Part shown: positions 6,334-14,307 of the stretch, piece after piece
Layout: each line of letters starts with the position of its first letter
Numbering within the stretch: the first letter of the stretch is position 1
The notes under the pieces: generated by a model
Database searches by the model: none
What the model was told of the DNA's origin: nothing
The model's input: the letters and a program-made list of their open reading frames with translations, nothing else
Made by a program: the position numbers and the translations under genes
NCBI GenBank assembly: GCA_016285355.1
Contig: JAEEQP010000045.1
Coordinates: forward strand, 1 to 32,797
Reading direction: 5' to 3'
From: Bacteroidales bacterium
GTDB lineage: Bacteria; Bacteroidota; Bacteroidia; Bacteroidales; F082
DNA: 32,797 nucleotides

Positions 6334-7752
6334 ATGGTTTTCAACTCCATAGAATTCCTCATTTTCCTGCCCATTGTGGTGCTGCTGTTTTACCTGCTGC
6401 CCCACAAGTGGCGTTGGCTGATGCTTTTGGCGGCCAGCTGCGTGTTCTACATGTGGTTTGTGCCGAAATACATCCTCATCCTGCTCGTCACTATCGTCAT
6501 CGACTACTCGGCAGGTCTGCTGATGGAACGAAGCACAGACAAACCCAAGTTGAAGAAAACCTATCTGATTATCAGCATCGTGAGCACGCTCACGGTGCTG
6601 GTGATTTTTAAGTACCTGAATTTCATCACCGAAAACCTTGACCAGCTGTGCGCCTCGCTCGGGATGGAGACCCACCTTTTGACGCATATCATCTTGCCTA
6701 TAGGACTATCGTTCCACACCTTCCAGAGCATGAGTTATGTGATAGAGGTGTATCGTGGTCACCAAAAGGCGGAGCGGCATTTCGGCTATTACGCACTCTA
6801 TGTGATGTTTTTCCCTCAGTTGGTCACGGGTCCCATCGAGCGGCCAGGTAACCTTTTGCGCCAACTGCATGAGGAGAAGAAATTTAACTACGACAACATT
6901 TCCAAGGGGATGCGTCTGATTTTGTTTGGTTTCTTTACCAAAATGGTAGTGGCCGACCATTTGGGCGAATATGTCGACGAGGTATTTGGACACCTTGACG
7001 AGTACAACTCATGGACTGTTTTGTGTTGCATGGTGTTTTACAGCTTCCAGATTTACTGCGATTTCTTCGGCTATTCCACCATTGCCTTGGGCAGTGCCAA
7101 ACTGATGGGTTTCGACATCACCGACAACTTCCGCTCGCCCTATCTCTCCAAGAACATCGCCGAGTTTTGGCACCGTTGGCACATTTCGTTGTCCACTTGG
7201 TTCCGCGACTATGTCTACATTCCCCTTGGCGGTAATCGTGTGAAGTTCGGGCGATGGGCATTCAACATTTTGGTGGTCTTTGTGTTGAGCGGCATCTGGC
7301 ATGGCGCGGCCTGGACGTTCCTGTTGTGGGGCTTTGCCCATGGCTTGCTGCATATTGTAGAAAAAGTCTTACGCAGGGCTTTGCCGACTTCCAGTAGGGT
7401 CAAGGGGGCATGCCCCCTTGTCGGCAATGCCCTGCGTATGGGTAGAACTTTTGTATTAGTTACCCTGTTTTGGGTCATATTCCGTGCCACCGATATGGAG
7501 CATTTGAAAGCGATTTTCGTGACGGCTTTCACCAACTTCGGCGGTGGCATACAAATGACGGTAAAACCTGGCATGTGGATCTATCTCAGCCTCTTCATCC
7601 TCTCCGACATTTTGCTCCGCAATACCCGATTCGATCGATGGTGCGATGACAAACCTTTGGCGGTGAGATGGTTGGTTTATGCGGTGCTCGTCTTTATGGT
7701 CATCTGCTGTTCGAGTGTCTATAATTTTCCGTTCATCTATTTCCAGTTCTGA
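6334..7752 (+). CDS. MBOAT-family membrane O-acyltransferase (AlgI/DltB-like)
   Basis: A 472-residue polytopic inner-membrane protein of the MBOAT family, AlgI/DltB branch, which passes acyl groups across the membrane for O-acylation of polysaccharides or other envelope glycans. The family motifs FWHRWHIS (278-285) and IWHGAAWTF with the invariant His at 323 are present. The N terminus reads as an AlgI-like series of hydrophobic helices. Residues 346-368 are encoded by a large nested palindrome (7371-7437) lying in the cytoplasm/loop-like stretch before the next helix, and look like an insertion tolerated in frame. The gene is two bases upstream of the SGNH partner. The acyl acceptor is not identifiable. 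Confidence 0.9.
   Translation: MVFNSIEFLIFLPIVVLLFYLLPHKWRWLMLLAASCVFYMWFVPKYILILLVTIVIDYSAGLLMERSTDKPKLKKTYLIISIVSTLTVLVIFKYLNFITENLDQLCASLGMETHLLTHIILPIGLSFHTFQSMSYVIEVYRGHQKAERHFGYYALYVMFFPQLVTGPIERPGNLLRQLHEEKKFNYDNISKGMRLILFGFFTKMVVADHLGEYVDEVFGHLDEYNSWTVLCCMVFYSFQIYCDFFGYSTIALGSAKLMGFDITDNFRSPYLSKNIAEFWHRWHISLSTWFRDYVYIPLGGNRVKFGRWAFNILVVFVLSGIWHGAAWTFLLWGFAHGLLHIVEKVLRRALPTSSRVKGACPLVGNALRMGRTFVLVTLFWVIFRATDMEHLKAIFVTAFTNFGGGIQMTVKPGMWIYLSLFILSDILLRNTRFDRWCDDKPLAVRWLVYAVLVFMVICCSSVYNFPFIYFQF
7371..7437. repeat. nested palindromic element inside the MBOAT gene
   Basis: ACGCAGGGCTTTGCCGAC (7371-7388) pairs with GTCGGCAATGCCCTGCGT (7420-7437) with one mismatch in 18. Inside lies a perfect palindrome, CAAGGGGGCATGCCCCCTTG (7401-7420). 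A one-sided 12-base bulge (7389-7400) separates the two stems. The element is read through in frame as residues 346-368 of the acyltransferase. Confidence 0.75.
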
Positions 7753-7754
7753 CC

Positions 7755-9236
7755 ATGAAGAAATTGTTGATACGCATAGGAATGGTTTTGATGATGCTCG
7801 TAGTGCTCAACTGGGTGTATGCCAAGTGGTTCTTCGAGAAGGACTTGCGCAAACATTCCGACATCGTAGAGCTCTCGTGGCAGGTGACCGATGACAGTTG
7901 CCGCATTATCTATCTCGGTGAGTCGTCAAACAATAATTATGGCGAAGAGGAAACCAACCATCGGAAAATCAGCGATTTCACTTCGGACTATTTCCCTATG
8001 GTCAAGATGGGCGACCTGACCAAATCTGCATCCCATGCCCAGACCTATTATTATATGTTGAAACATGTCCCGAAGACTTCAGCGGTGGAGACGGTGGTCG
8101 TGACGATGAACTTGCGCTCCTTCGGCCCCATTTGGATTTATTCGAGGCTTGAGACTGCTTTGCGCAAACAATTAGTGCTCCTACAGGACTATCCACCCTT
8201 AGTGAACCGTTTCCTCTTGGCTTTCAAGGCCTATCCGATTCGAAACGATGAGGAATGGGACGCCTTGGCTTACGAACATCGGCGCAAAGATCCTTTGCTG
8301 TTCCCCTACGAGTTTGAATGGGATAACAACTTCGCGTGGGATTCTGCCAATGCTTGGCGTGGGTGGCATGACAGCAAAGGGAGATACGACCCCGAGATTA
8401 CCCAATTGGCTGGCCATTACATCAAAAATTATGGCTTCAACATTACCGACGACAACCCGCGTGTCAAGGATTTTGACGCCATTGTGGATTTATGTCGCGA
8501 AAGGGGTTGGAATCTCGTTTTCAACCTGATGGCGGAGAATGTCGACAAGGCCAATGAGTTGGTGGGTCGAGACCTCATGCAGTTGTTCAAGTACAACCGT
8601 GATTTCTTGTTGCAGCGTTATGGGAGTCTCGAAGGCGTGACCGTGGTCAACAATCTGAACCTCGTCAGGGATGTCAATTTCATCGACCAGGACTGGACCA
8701 CCGAGCATTATTATGAGGAAGGCCGCCGCATTATTGCCGATCATCTTGCCTCGGCCTTGCGCGAGTTTTATCCTGACGATTACCATCATCCGGATTCGCT
8801 GAAAATGGATACAGGACATTATTTTTTCGGTGATACCTTGGAATTGGACAAACAAAAGCCCTACGGCAACGCATTGGTGCTTACTAATGATAGCATCCGT
8901 CTCGATTGGAGCATGGTGAATGTGGCTTTTGAGATAAAATGTCAAGATGACCATGGCAAGGCTGTTCTTGCCATAGAAAAGCATGATTTTCAAGGAGAAG
9001 TCGCTATTGATTCGTATCCTGTGAACTCTCAAGTGAATCATACTGACACCTGGAATTTTGCCACCGTTGCCTTGCCGCTTGATTCGGCATTCCGTTCGGC
9101 GCAGAAAGTCAAGATATATATCCACAACTTTTCGGAAAGCCCGGTTCAAGTCAGAAACTTCGATATTTCTTTCCGTCCGGCTTATTTGAAGCCAAGGGTG
9201 AAAGCGCAGTCCTATAAGTCAGATTATCACGATTAA
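7755..9236 (+). CDS. SGNH-hydrolase-like membrane-anchored protein, probable partner of the MBOAT (AlgJ/AlgX/DltD-like)
   Basis: A 493-residue protein with one N-terminal membrane anchor (about 5-25). IIYLGESSN places Ser57 in a GES context like block I of SGNH hydrolases. VTMNLRSF (117-124) resembles a block III region, and DWTTEH (Asp313 to His318) followed by YYEEGRR sits where the catalytic Asp/His block occurs; the spacing is not the canonical DxxH. The last 130 or so residues look like a beta-sandwich, as in AlgX. Such proteins take the acyl group delivered by an MBOAT and put it on a periplasmic glycan. Two bases separate it from the MBOAT stop, so translation is probably coupled. The family assignment comes from motifs and context. 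Confidence 0.65.
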   Translation: MKKLLIRIGMVLMMLVVLNWVYAKWFFEKDLRKHSDIVELSWQVTDDSCRIIYLGESSNNNYGEEETNHRKISDFTSDYFPMVKMGDLTKSASHAQTYYYMLKHVPKTSAVETVVVTMNLRSFGPIWIYSRLETALRKQLVLLQDYPPLVNRFLLAFKAYPIRNDEEWDALAYEHRRKDPLLFPYEFEWDNNFAWDSANAWRGWHDSKGRYDPEITQLAGHYIKNYGFNITDDNPRVKDFDAIVDLCRERGWNLVFNLMAENVDKANELVGRDLMQLFKYNRDFLLQRYGSLEGVTVVNNLNLVRDVNFIDQDWTTEHYYEEGRRIIADHLASALREFYPDDYHHPDSLKMDTGHYFFGDTLELDKQKPYGNALVLTNDSIRLDWSMVNVAFEIKCQDDHGKAVLAIEKHDFQGEVAIDSYPVNSQVNHTDTWNFATVALPLDSAFRSAQKVKIYIHNFSESPVQVRNFDISFRPAYLKPRVKAQSYKSDYHD

Positions 9237-9256
9237 AACGCGCTTCATGTTGCGAC

Positions 9257-9901
9257 TTAAAGGCAGTGAAAATAGAATTTCACGCGGTCGAAACGCCTGA
9301 CTTTCAGGTCTTCGGACGTGATGACGAAATTCACCATGCCGCAGTCGTAGAATAACATGCCCCAGTCGTCGTTTTCGTCGAGTTGCAGCAAGTTGATGTG
9401 GTCGGGATAGTTTTCCCTGATTTCCTCAAAATAGGGCAGACCCAACAGCTTGAAATCGTATGTATATGGATTATCGATGGCTTCAAATGTGATTCTTTGG
9501 GCGGGTAGTCCTAAAGGCTTGTTGTTTTCGTCGACGATGGTATGGGATTGTAAATTTTCGGTCGTGGGACTGTAGATGACGCGGGAGAGTTCGGGATCCC
9601 ATTCACTGATGCCGTTGTAGTAGCCGCACTCGCAGCCTTCGTCCATGTGATGGACAAACTCGTCGATGTCGGCGAAGAAATAAAGCATTCCCTCGTGGGG
9701 CAGCAGGTTCTCGGTGTCGGCTTCGGCGAGGTCGGCGCAGCGGATTTGGCAGATGAAGGTCATGGGGTCGTCTTCGCCGTCATCGTAGGGGATGAGGGGA
9801 TAGTCCATGCTTTCTGGCAGGTCGGCGGAACCCCACCACTTGCTTTGCCCTTTCAATTCGTCGCCATCAGCAGGGCTGAAGTTGATTTTGATGGATTTCA
9901 T
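9257..9901 (-). CDS. DUF1963 (YwqG-like) protein
   Basis: A 214-residue soluble protein. The N-terminal KWWGSADLPES, the acidic PYDDGEDDPMTFICQI stretch and the following ADLAEAD / GMLYFFAD motifs are the pattern of the DUF1963/YwqG family, whose biochemical role is not established. There is no signal peptide. It is convergent with the SGNH gene (20 bases between stops) and divergent from the Sel1-repeat gene. DUF1963 proteins often occur in accessory gene sets; here the two neighbouring genes look like such a pair. The start at 9901 follows the TACCTTTG box. Confidence 0.75.
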   Translation of the reverse strand: MKSIKINFSPADGDELKGQSKWWGSADLPESMDYPLIPYDDGEDDPMTFICQIRCADLAEADTENLLPHEGMLYFFADIDEFVHHMDEGCECGYYNGISEWDPELSRVIYSPTTENLQSHTIVDENNKPLGLPAQRITFEAIDNPYTYDFKLLGLPYFEEIRENYPDHINLLQLDENDDWGMLFYDCGMVNFVITSEDLKVRRFDRVKFYFHCL

Positions 9902-9922
9902 GAGGGTCGTTTAATTGCACTG

Positions 9923-9930
9923 CAAAGGTA
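9923..9930 (-). promoter_or_regulatory. -7 box TACCTTTG for the DUF1963 gene
   Basis: Minus-strand TACCTTTG followed by CAGT lies 21 bases before the start codon. It is divergent from the box at 9970-9977. Confidence 0.5.
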
Positions 9931-9969
9931 ATAATTTAATGTGAGGGAACGCGTATGACATGGTTTTGT

Positions 9970-9977
9970 TATTTTTG
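9970..9977 (+). promoter_or_regulatory. -7 box TATTTTTG for the Sel1-repeat gene
   Basis: TATTTTTG followed by CAAG ends 22 bases before the ATG at 10000. Because it lies downstream of the alternative ATG at 9955, it supports the later start. Confidence 0.55.
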
Positions 9978-9999
9978 CAAGGCTAAAACAGATGAAATC

Positions 10000-11418
10000 A
10001 TGAAATGGAAGTCTCTTAGAGTGGAAGTTTCCTGGCGGACGATGGACCCAGGGGTGGTGCATTGCGACGGTGTCCATACGGATGTCGAACGCTCCGACCT
10101 TAAAGTAGGGCAGTATGTCGGTTATGATGACCCAAGTGACCTTTTTTCAAGTATTAAAGTGTTGGAAATCAGTGATACGAATCTGAAAATTGAAGTCGGG
10201 GGGAGGCAGTATCTGATGAAACCTGACTATTGGGTGCGCCTTGGTGAAGCAGGTCGTGACTATACGAACTTTTATTTTGATGTTTATCTGATGCCTTTGG
10301 GAAGTCCCGATGATGTTGAAGTGGACGGACCTGAGCATATTTTGCGCATGGCACGGAACCGCTATGAAGTTTTCGCATTGTCGGAAGCGCAGATTGAGAA
10401 GCTGAAACAGTCCAATGATAAATATGACCAGTATTTGCTTGGGCGTTGGTATTGGCTGACCATGCCGGAAAAAGACGCGGAAGAGAAGGCCGAGACGCTG
10501 TTTCGAAAGTCAGCGGATGCCGATTGTGCCGACGCGCTTTTCTCGTTGGCTCAGTTCTATCGTTTCGGTGTCATGCACCCGGTTGACCTCGATGAATATG
10601 TGCGCCTTCGGGACGAGGCACGCTCAAAAGGCAGTCTTTACGCTGAAATCTTTTATTGTGTCGATGTGACAAACGGAATAGCTTGTGAAGCTGACCCACC
10701 CAAAGCCATTACCTTGATAGAGGAGCGGATAAAGGCGGAGGAAAATCCTGATCCTGAATGGTATGATGCTTTGGGATGGGCATTCTTCAAAAATGGACAA
10801 AAGGATAAAGCCGCCAAAATGTTCTCCGTTTCGATCAAGAAAGGTTATTCGAAAGCCTACGAGGGTTATCTTTGCATGTCTGCTACGCGTGAGCTCATTA
10901 TCAAGGCGAGGAAAGCGGGCTGCGGCTTTGCTTATCTCTTTGATTTGGATGGGGAGTCCGAAGATTTTGATACAGCTTCGGAGGTTCAAAAGGAGACCTA
11001 TCATGCTGTGTTGAAGAACAACTATGAGACGGCCTTGTTGTTGGGCCAGACCCTGGGAGCCTATTATCTTGCCGATGCTTATTATAAGGGCACGTATGGT
11101 TTTCCGAAAGATGATCAGCTTGCTTGGAAGTATGCCTATAGAGGAGGCGAGTTGGCTGATAGTCTGTGCTATGCGTTGCTTTCTGAAATGATTACGGATG
11201 GCCGTGCGCCGAAGGAGTTTGGTCAGGATGAGGCTGATTTCTTCCTGTTGCAATCGCTCCGCAACGGAAATTCGGATGTTCTGAACGAAGTTGTGGAGTT
11301 ATATGATCAAGGTCGCTTGCAGAAGTTTGCCGATGAGATAGAGCGGTATTATATTCCGCTGTATGAGGAACAATTTGAGCCTGAGGACGATGACGGACGT
11401 TGGGATGCTTATGTCTGA
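10000..11418 (+). CDS. Sel1-like/TPR repeat protein with an uncharacterised N-terminal domain
   Basis: About 472 residues from the ATG at 10000; a longer start at 9955 would put the promoter box inside the gene. Residues 1 to about 130 form a compact domain I do not recognise (contains RDYTNFYFDVYL). From about 135 onward there are helical repeats of Sel1/TPR type, for example DKYDQYLLGRWYW followed by AETLFRKSADADCADALFSL, then further units with Gly-Ala-Tyr-Tyr-Leu-Ala-Asp-Ala-Tyr. Such repeats mediate protein-protein contacts. There is no signal peptide, so the protein should be cytoplasmic. The stop overlaps the trmO 3' end by ten bases (convergent). Function unknown. Confidence 0.75.
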   Translation: MKWKSLRVEVSWRTMDPGVVHCDGVHTDVERSDLKVGQYVGYDDPSDLFSSIKVLEISDTNLKIEVGGRQYLMKPDYWVRLGEAGRDYTNFYFDVYLMPLGSPDDVEVDGPEHILRMARNRYEVFALSEAQIEKLKQSNDKYDQYLLGRWYWLTMPEKDAEEKAETLFRKSADADCADALFSLAQFYRFGVMHPVDLDEYVRLRDEARSKGSLYAEIFYCVDVTNGIACEADPPKAITLIEERIKAEENPDPEWYDALGWAFFKNGQKDKAAKMFSVSIKKGYSKAYEGYLCMSATRELIIKARKAGCGFAYLFDLDGESEDFDTASEVQKETYHAVLKNNYETALLLGQTLGAYYLADAYYKGTYGFPKDDQLAWKYAYRGGELADSLCYALLSEMITDGRAPKEFGQDEADFFLLQSLRNGNSDVLNEVVELYDQGRLQKFADEIERYYIPLYEEQFEPEDDDGRWDAYV

Positions 11419-12083
11419 TTTGAAACCTCTGTTACAGAAAGCTGCATGCCCTCAACCTTAAACTTTATCTCAAAGTTGCTGAAAGCCATACCATAAACAC
11501 GTTCGGGGTCATCCTGATATTGTGGCCTCGGGTCATGGGCAAGCACCTCTATCAGGCTTTCCCTTTGAATTTCAGGAATTTGTTGCAGTAGGTTTTCTGG
11601 GAAATCCACCTCCAAAAGATATTCCGCAGGTGTGGAGGCAAAGCCACTGACGGCATCGGGATGGCTGTCGGTGTAGGCGATGTAAGGCTTGATGTCGTAA
11701 ATGGGTGTGCCATCCATCAGGTCAATGCCTGACACATAAAGCATAGGACCAAGTTTTGGGTCAATGTCCACCTTTTCTAAACGTACTGACGAAAGCCCGA
11801 TGGGATTGGGACGGAAAGGCGAACGTGTGGCGAAAACACCCTTTCTGATGTTGCCGCCCAAGCGTGGTGGGCGCACCGTGGGTGACCAAGTGTCGCGCAC
11901 CGCCTTCGAGAACTCCCAAAGAATCCAGATGTAAGAAAAGTCTTCCAAACCGCGTATAGCCTCAGCATTGCGGTATTCGGGCTCAAACACAATCTTGCCT
12001 TGCAACGAGGCAATGATGCCGCTCTGGCGCGGGATGCCGAACTTGGTCGGGAAGTCGGTGTGGATGTGGGCGATGACTTTCAT
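11409..12083 (-). CDS. trmO: tRNA (adenine-N6)-methyltransferase TrmO (t6A37 methylation)
   Basis: About 224 residues of the TrmO/YaeB (formerly VirR) family, which uses S-adenosylmethionine to methylate N6-threonylcarbamoyladenosine at position 37 of tRNA-Thr. Signature segments visible are TDFPTKFGIPRQSG near the N terminus, the RNAEAIRGLEDFSYIWILWEF block, RPPRLGG and the FATRSPFRPNPIGLSSVRL stretch, followed by GIDLMDGTPIYDIKPY. The ATG at 12083 is preferred to one at 12113 because family proteins begin close to this point and because the promoter box TATTTTTG ends four bases before it. This implies a leaderless or nearly leaderless transcript. It is divergent from the asparaginase gene. 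Confidence 0.9.
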   Translation of the reverse strand: MKVIAHIHTDFPTKFGIPRQSGIIASLQGKIVFEPEYRNAEAIRGLEDFSYIWILWEFSKAVRDTWSPTVRPPRLGGNIRKGVFATRSPFRPNPIGLSSVRLEKVDIDPKLGPMLYVSGIDLMDGTPIYDIKPYIAYTDSHPDAVSGFASTPAEYLLEVDFPENLLQQIPEIQRESLIEVLAHDPRPQYQDDPERVYGMAFSNFEIKFKVEGMQLSVTEVSNQT

Positions 12084-12087
12084 GCTG

Positions 12088-12095
12088 CAAAAATA
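12088..12095 (-). promoter_or_regulatory. -7 box TATTTTTG for trmO
   Basis: Minus-strand TATTTTTGCAGCATG: the box ends four bases before the trmO start codon, the same arrangement as at the left edge of the window. Confidence 0.6.
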
Positions 12096-12128
12096 ACGCA
12101 AATTGCCGTGCAAGCCAAAAAAAGCTTT

Positions 12129-12136
12129 ACTTTTGC
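12129..12136 (+). promoter_or_regulatory. -7 box TACTTTTG for the asparaginase gene
   Basis: TACTTTTG followed by CCGCC lies 21 bases before the ATG at 12158. It is back to back with the trmO box. Confidence 0.6.
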
Positions 12137-12157
12137 CGCCACAAAATTCCGTTTGTT

Positions 12158-13192
12158 ATGCAAAGCAACGAAGAAATTTCCATTTTGGTGCTCTATACCG
12201 GCGGCACCATTGGCATGATGCAAGACCCTAAGACAGGAGCTTTGGTGCCTTTCGATTTCGACAATATCTACGCCCATCTGCCTGTGCTGAAAAACTTCGG
12301 CTATCAGATTGACTATTATAGTTTTGACCCGCTCATCGACTCCTCGAACATGTCCCCCGACTTTTGGATTCGTCTGGCGACCAAGATAGGGGAGGAGTAC
12401 GAACATTATGACGGTTTCGTGGTGCTTCACGGCTCCGACACGATGGCTTACACCGCCTCGGCACTGAGTTTCATGCTTGAAAACTTGAACAAGCCCGTCG
12501 TGCTGACAGGTTCGCAGTTGCCTATGGGCATGGTGCGCAGTGACGGTCGCGAGAACTTCTTGGCTGCCATTGAGATTGCTGCCGCCAAGGACGACGAGAC
12601 GCCTATTGTTCCCGAAGTGAGTATCTTCTTCCAGAACCAGTTGCTCCGTGGCAACCGTGCCACCAAGTTCAATGCCGAGAACTTCAACGCCTTCATCTCG
12701 TCGAACTATCCCAACCTCGCCGATGTGGGTATACACATTAAATATAATAAGGAGCGCATCCTGAAGCCCAACTTCAAGAAATTGAAGGTTCACACGAAGA
12801 TGGACCGTAATGTTGGCATCCTGAAGCTTTTCCCTGGTATTTCGGAAGACTTTGTGCGTCACGTGTTTACGACGCCTCATCTCAGTGCCTTGGTTTTGGA
12901 GACCTTCGGTTCGGGCAACGCCACCACTGCCGGATGGTTCTTAGACGCACTCAAGGAAGCCATCGACAAAGGGCTTATCATCCTCAACATCACCCAATGC
13001 AAGGCCGGTTCGGTGGAGATGGGAAGATATGAAACCAGCCTCGACATGGCCCGCATCGGGGTCATCAGCGGACACGACATGACCACTGAGGCCGCCGTCG
13101 CAAAGCTCATGTATCTCATCGGTGAAGGCTTGCCGAAAGCCAGAATCCTCGAAATTATGCAAAATTCCATCCGTGGCGAGATGACTCTTTGA
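12158..13192 (+). CDS. ansA: type I (cytoplasmic) L-asparaginase
   Basis: A 344-residue asparaginase/glutaminase family enzyme that hydrolyses L-asparagine to aspartate and ammonia. The first catalytic threonine lies in VLYTGGTIGMM (residues about 8-18) and the second in VLHGSDTMAYTASAL (about 88-102); the supporting lysine is in TQCKAGSVEMG. No signal peptide is present, which together with the length (340 or so) fits the cytoplasmic AnsA type rather than the periplasmic type II enzyme. It stands alone with its own promoter. I see no terminator in the 75 bases after the stop, where the tRNA-Ser promoter begins. Confidence 0.93.
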   Translation: MQSNEEISILVLYTGGTIGMMQDPKTGALVPFDFDNIYAHLPVLKNFGYQIDYYSFDPLIDSSNMSPDFWIRLATKIGEEYEHYDGFVVLHGSDTMAYTASALSFMLENLNKPVVLTGSQLPMGMVRSDGRENFLAAIEIAAAKDDETPIVPEVSIFFQNQLLRGNRATKFNAENFNAFISSNYPNLADVGIHIKYNKERILKPNFKKLKVHTKMDRNVGILKLFPGISEDFVRHVFTTPHLSALVLETFGSGNATTAGWFLDALKEAIDKGLIILNITQCKAGSVEMGRYETSLDMARIGVISGHDMTTEAAVAKLMYLIGEGLPKARILEIMQNSIRGEMTL

Positions 13193-13267
13193 GGCTATGA
13201 TTCAAGCAATTGAAAAAATGTTGCAATAAAAAATCAAATATTTTTGTTTGCCGAATGAAAAATTATG

Positions 13268-13275
13268 TACTTTTG
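13268..13275 (+). promoter_or_regulatory. promoter (-7 box TACTTTTG) upstream of tRNA-Ser
   Basis: TACTTTTG fits TAnnTTTG. TTG trinucleotides at 13244-13246 and 13248-13250 are 21 and 17 bases upstream and could be the -33 element. Start of transcription would fall near 13279, about 37 bases before the mature tRNA. It might also serve the exbB operon by read-through. Confidence 0.55.
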
Positions 13276-13315
13276 GCAACGATTTCAGAGAAGGCAGAGG
13301 CGATGGGAAAGCACT

Positions 13316-13403
13316 GGAGAGATGTCCGAGTGGTTTAAGGAGCACGCCTGGAAAGTGTGTGTACTCCAAAAGGGTACCGCGGGTTCGAATCCCGCTCTCT
13401 CCG
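13316..13403 (+). tRNA. tRNA-Ser (anticodon GGA)
   Basis: GGAGAGA (13316-13322) pairs with TCTCTCC (13396-13402), followed by discriminator G. The anticodon loop CTGGAAA gives GGA. There is a long variable arm typical of serine tRNAs, and GGTTCGAAT forms the T loop. The 3' CCA is not encoded; the DNA continues CAG. Confidence 0.93.
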
Positions 13404-13473
13404 CAGCAAAATGATAGTTTTACCAGGACATAGTAATTCATAAAAGTAATAATTAACAACATTCAAACAAACT

Positions 13474-14295
13474 ATGAAAAAATTAATTGCTTTCCTCATG
13501 GTTGCTGGCCTTTTCACTTTTGGTGTCAGCAATCTCGTCGTTGCTCAAGAAGAGCAAGCGCAAACTGAGCAGACGGAACAGACCGTTGCTCCTGAAACTC
13601 CCGCTGCCGTGGAGACTGTCGAAGAAGTTACTCCTGCTGTCAAAAACGAGGCTGCTCCTGTGACTTTCCGTGAATCCATCAAGAAGCAATTCATCGATGG
13701 TGGCCCTGGTTTCATGGGCATCGTGTTGGTCATCCTCTTGATTGGTATGGCTATTTCCATTGAAAGAATCATTTATCTGACCTTAGCTACGGCCAACTCA
13801 CAGAAGCTTTTGGCTGGCGTTGAAGCCAAGATGAAGAGCGGCGACGTTGAAGGTGCCAAGAACCTCTGCAAGGACACCCGCGGTCCTGTGGCCAGCATCT
13901 TCACCCAAGGCCTCATCCGTTATCAGGATGGTCAATCACTCGAAGAGGTCGAAAAGGCCCTCGTTTCCTACGGTTCAGTGGCCGGTGGTAAGCTTGAAAG
14001 CGGCTTGAGCTGGATTGGTCTTTGCATCAGCTTGGCTCCTATGTTCGGTTTCATGGGTACTGTTATCGGTATGATCCAGGCCTTCGATGACATCGCCGCT
14101 GCTGGTGACATGAGCCCGACGGTCGTTGCCTCCGGTATGAAGGTCGCTCTGTTGACCACCGTGTTCGGTCTGATCGCCGCTATTATCCTTCAGATTTTCT
14201 TCAACTTCATCGCTTCTAAGATCGAAAGCATCGTCAACGATATGGAAGACGCTTCCATCTCATTCATGGACATTCTTGCAAAATACCACAAATAA
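13474..14295 (+). CDS. exbB: ExbB/TolQ/MotA-family proton channel protein
   Basis: A 273-residue inner-membrane protein of the ExbB/TolQ family, the pentameric stator subunit that with ExbD uses proton motive force to drive TonB. It carries a signal-like first helix (1-24), an acidic Gln/Glu/Pro-rich linker (25-60), then three ExbB helices at about 80-104, 178-203 and 221-246; the sequence from SWIGLCISLAPMFGFMGTVI is the conserved channel helix. The extended N terminus is usual in Bacteroidota. It leads an operon with a 4-TM protein and two ExbD genes; only 12 bases separate it from the next gene. A weak TAGTTTTA lies upstream near 13414, so the operon may instead be read from the tRNA-Ser promoter. 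Confidence 0.9.
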   Translation: MKKLIAFLMVAGLFTFGVSNLVVAQEEQAQTEQTEQTVAPETPAAVETVEEVTPAVKNEAAPVTFRESIKKQFIDGGPGFMGIVLVILLIGMAISIERIIYLTLATANSQKLLAGVEAKMKSGDVEGAKNLCKDTRGPVASIFTQGLIRYQDGQSLEEVEKALVSYGSVAGGKLESGLSWIGLCISLAPMFGFMGTVIGMIQAFDDIAAAGDMSPTVVASGMKVALLTTVFGLIAAIILQIFFNFIASKIESIVNDMEDASISFMDILAKYHK

Positions 14296-14307
14296 TCAGT
14301 ATCAATC

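Noticed and set aside
13202..13532. Minus-strand open frames reading through the tRNA-Ser region
   Set aside because: They are antisense to the tRNA; the RERDSNPR-type peptide is a well-known false protein arising from serine tRNA genes.
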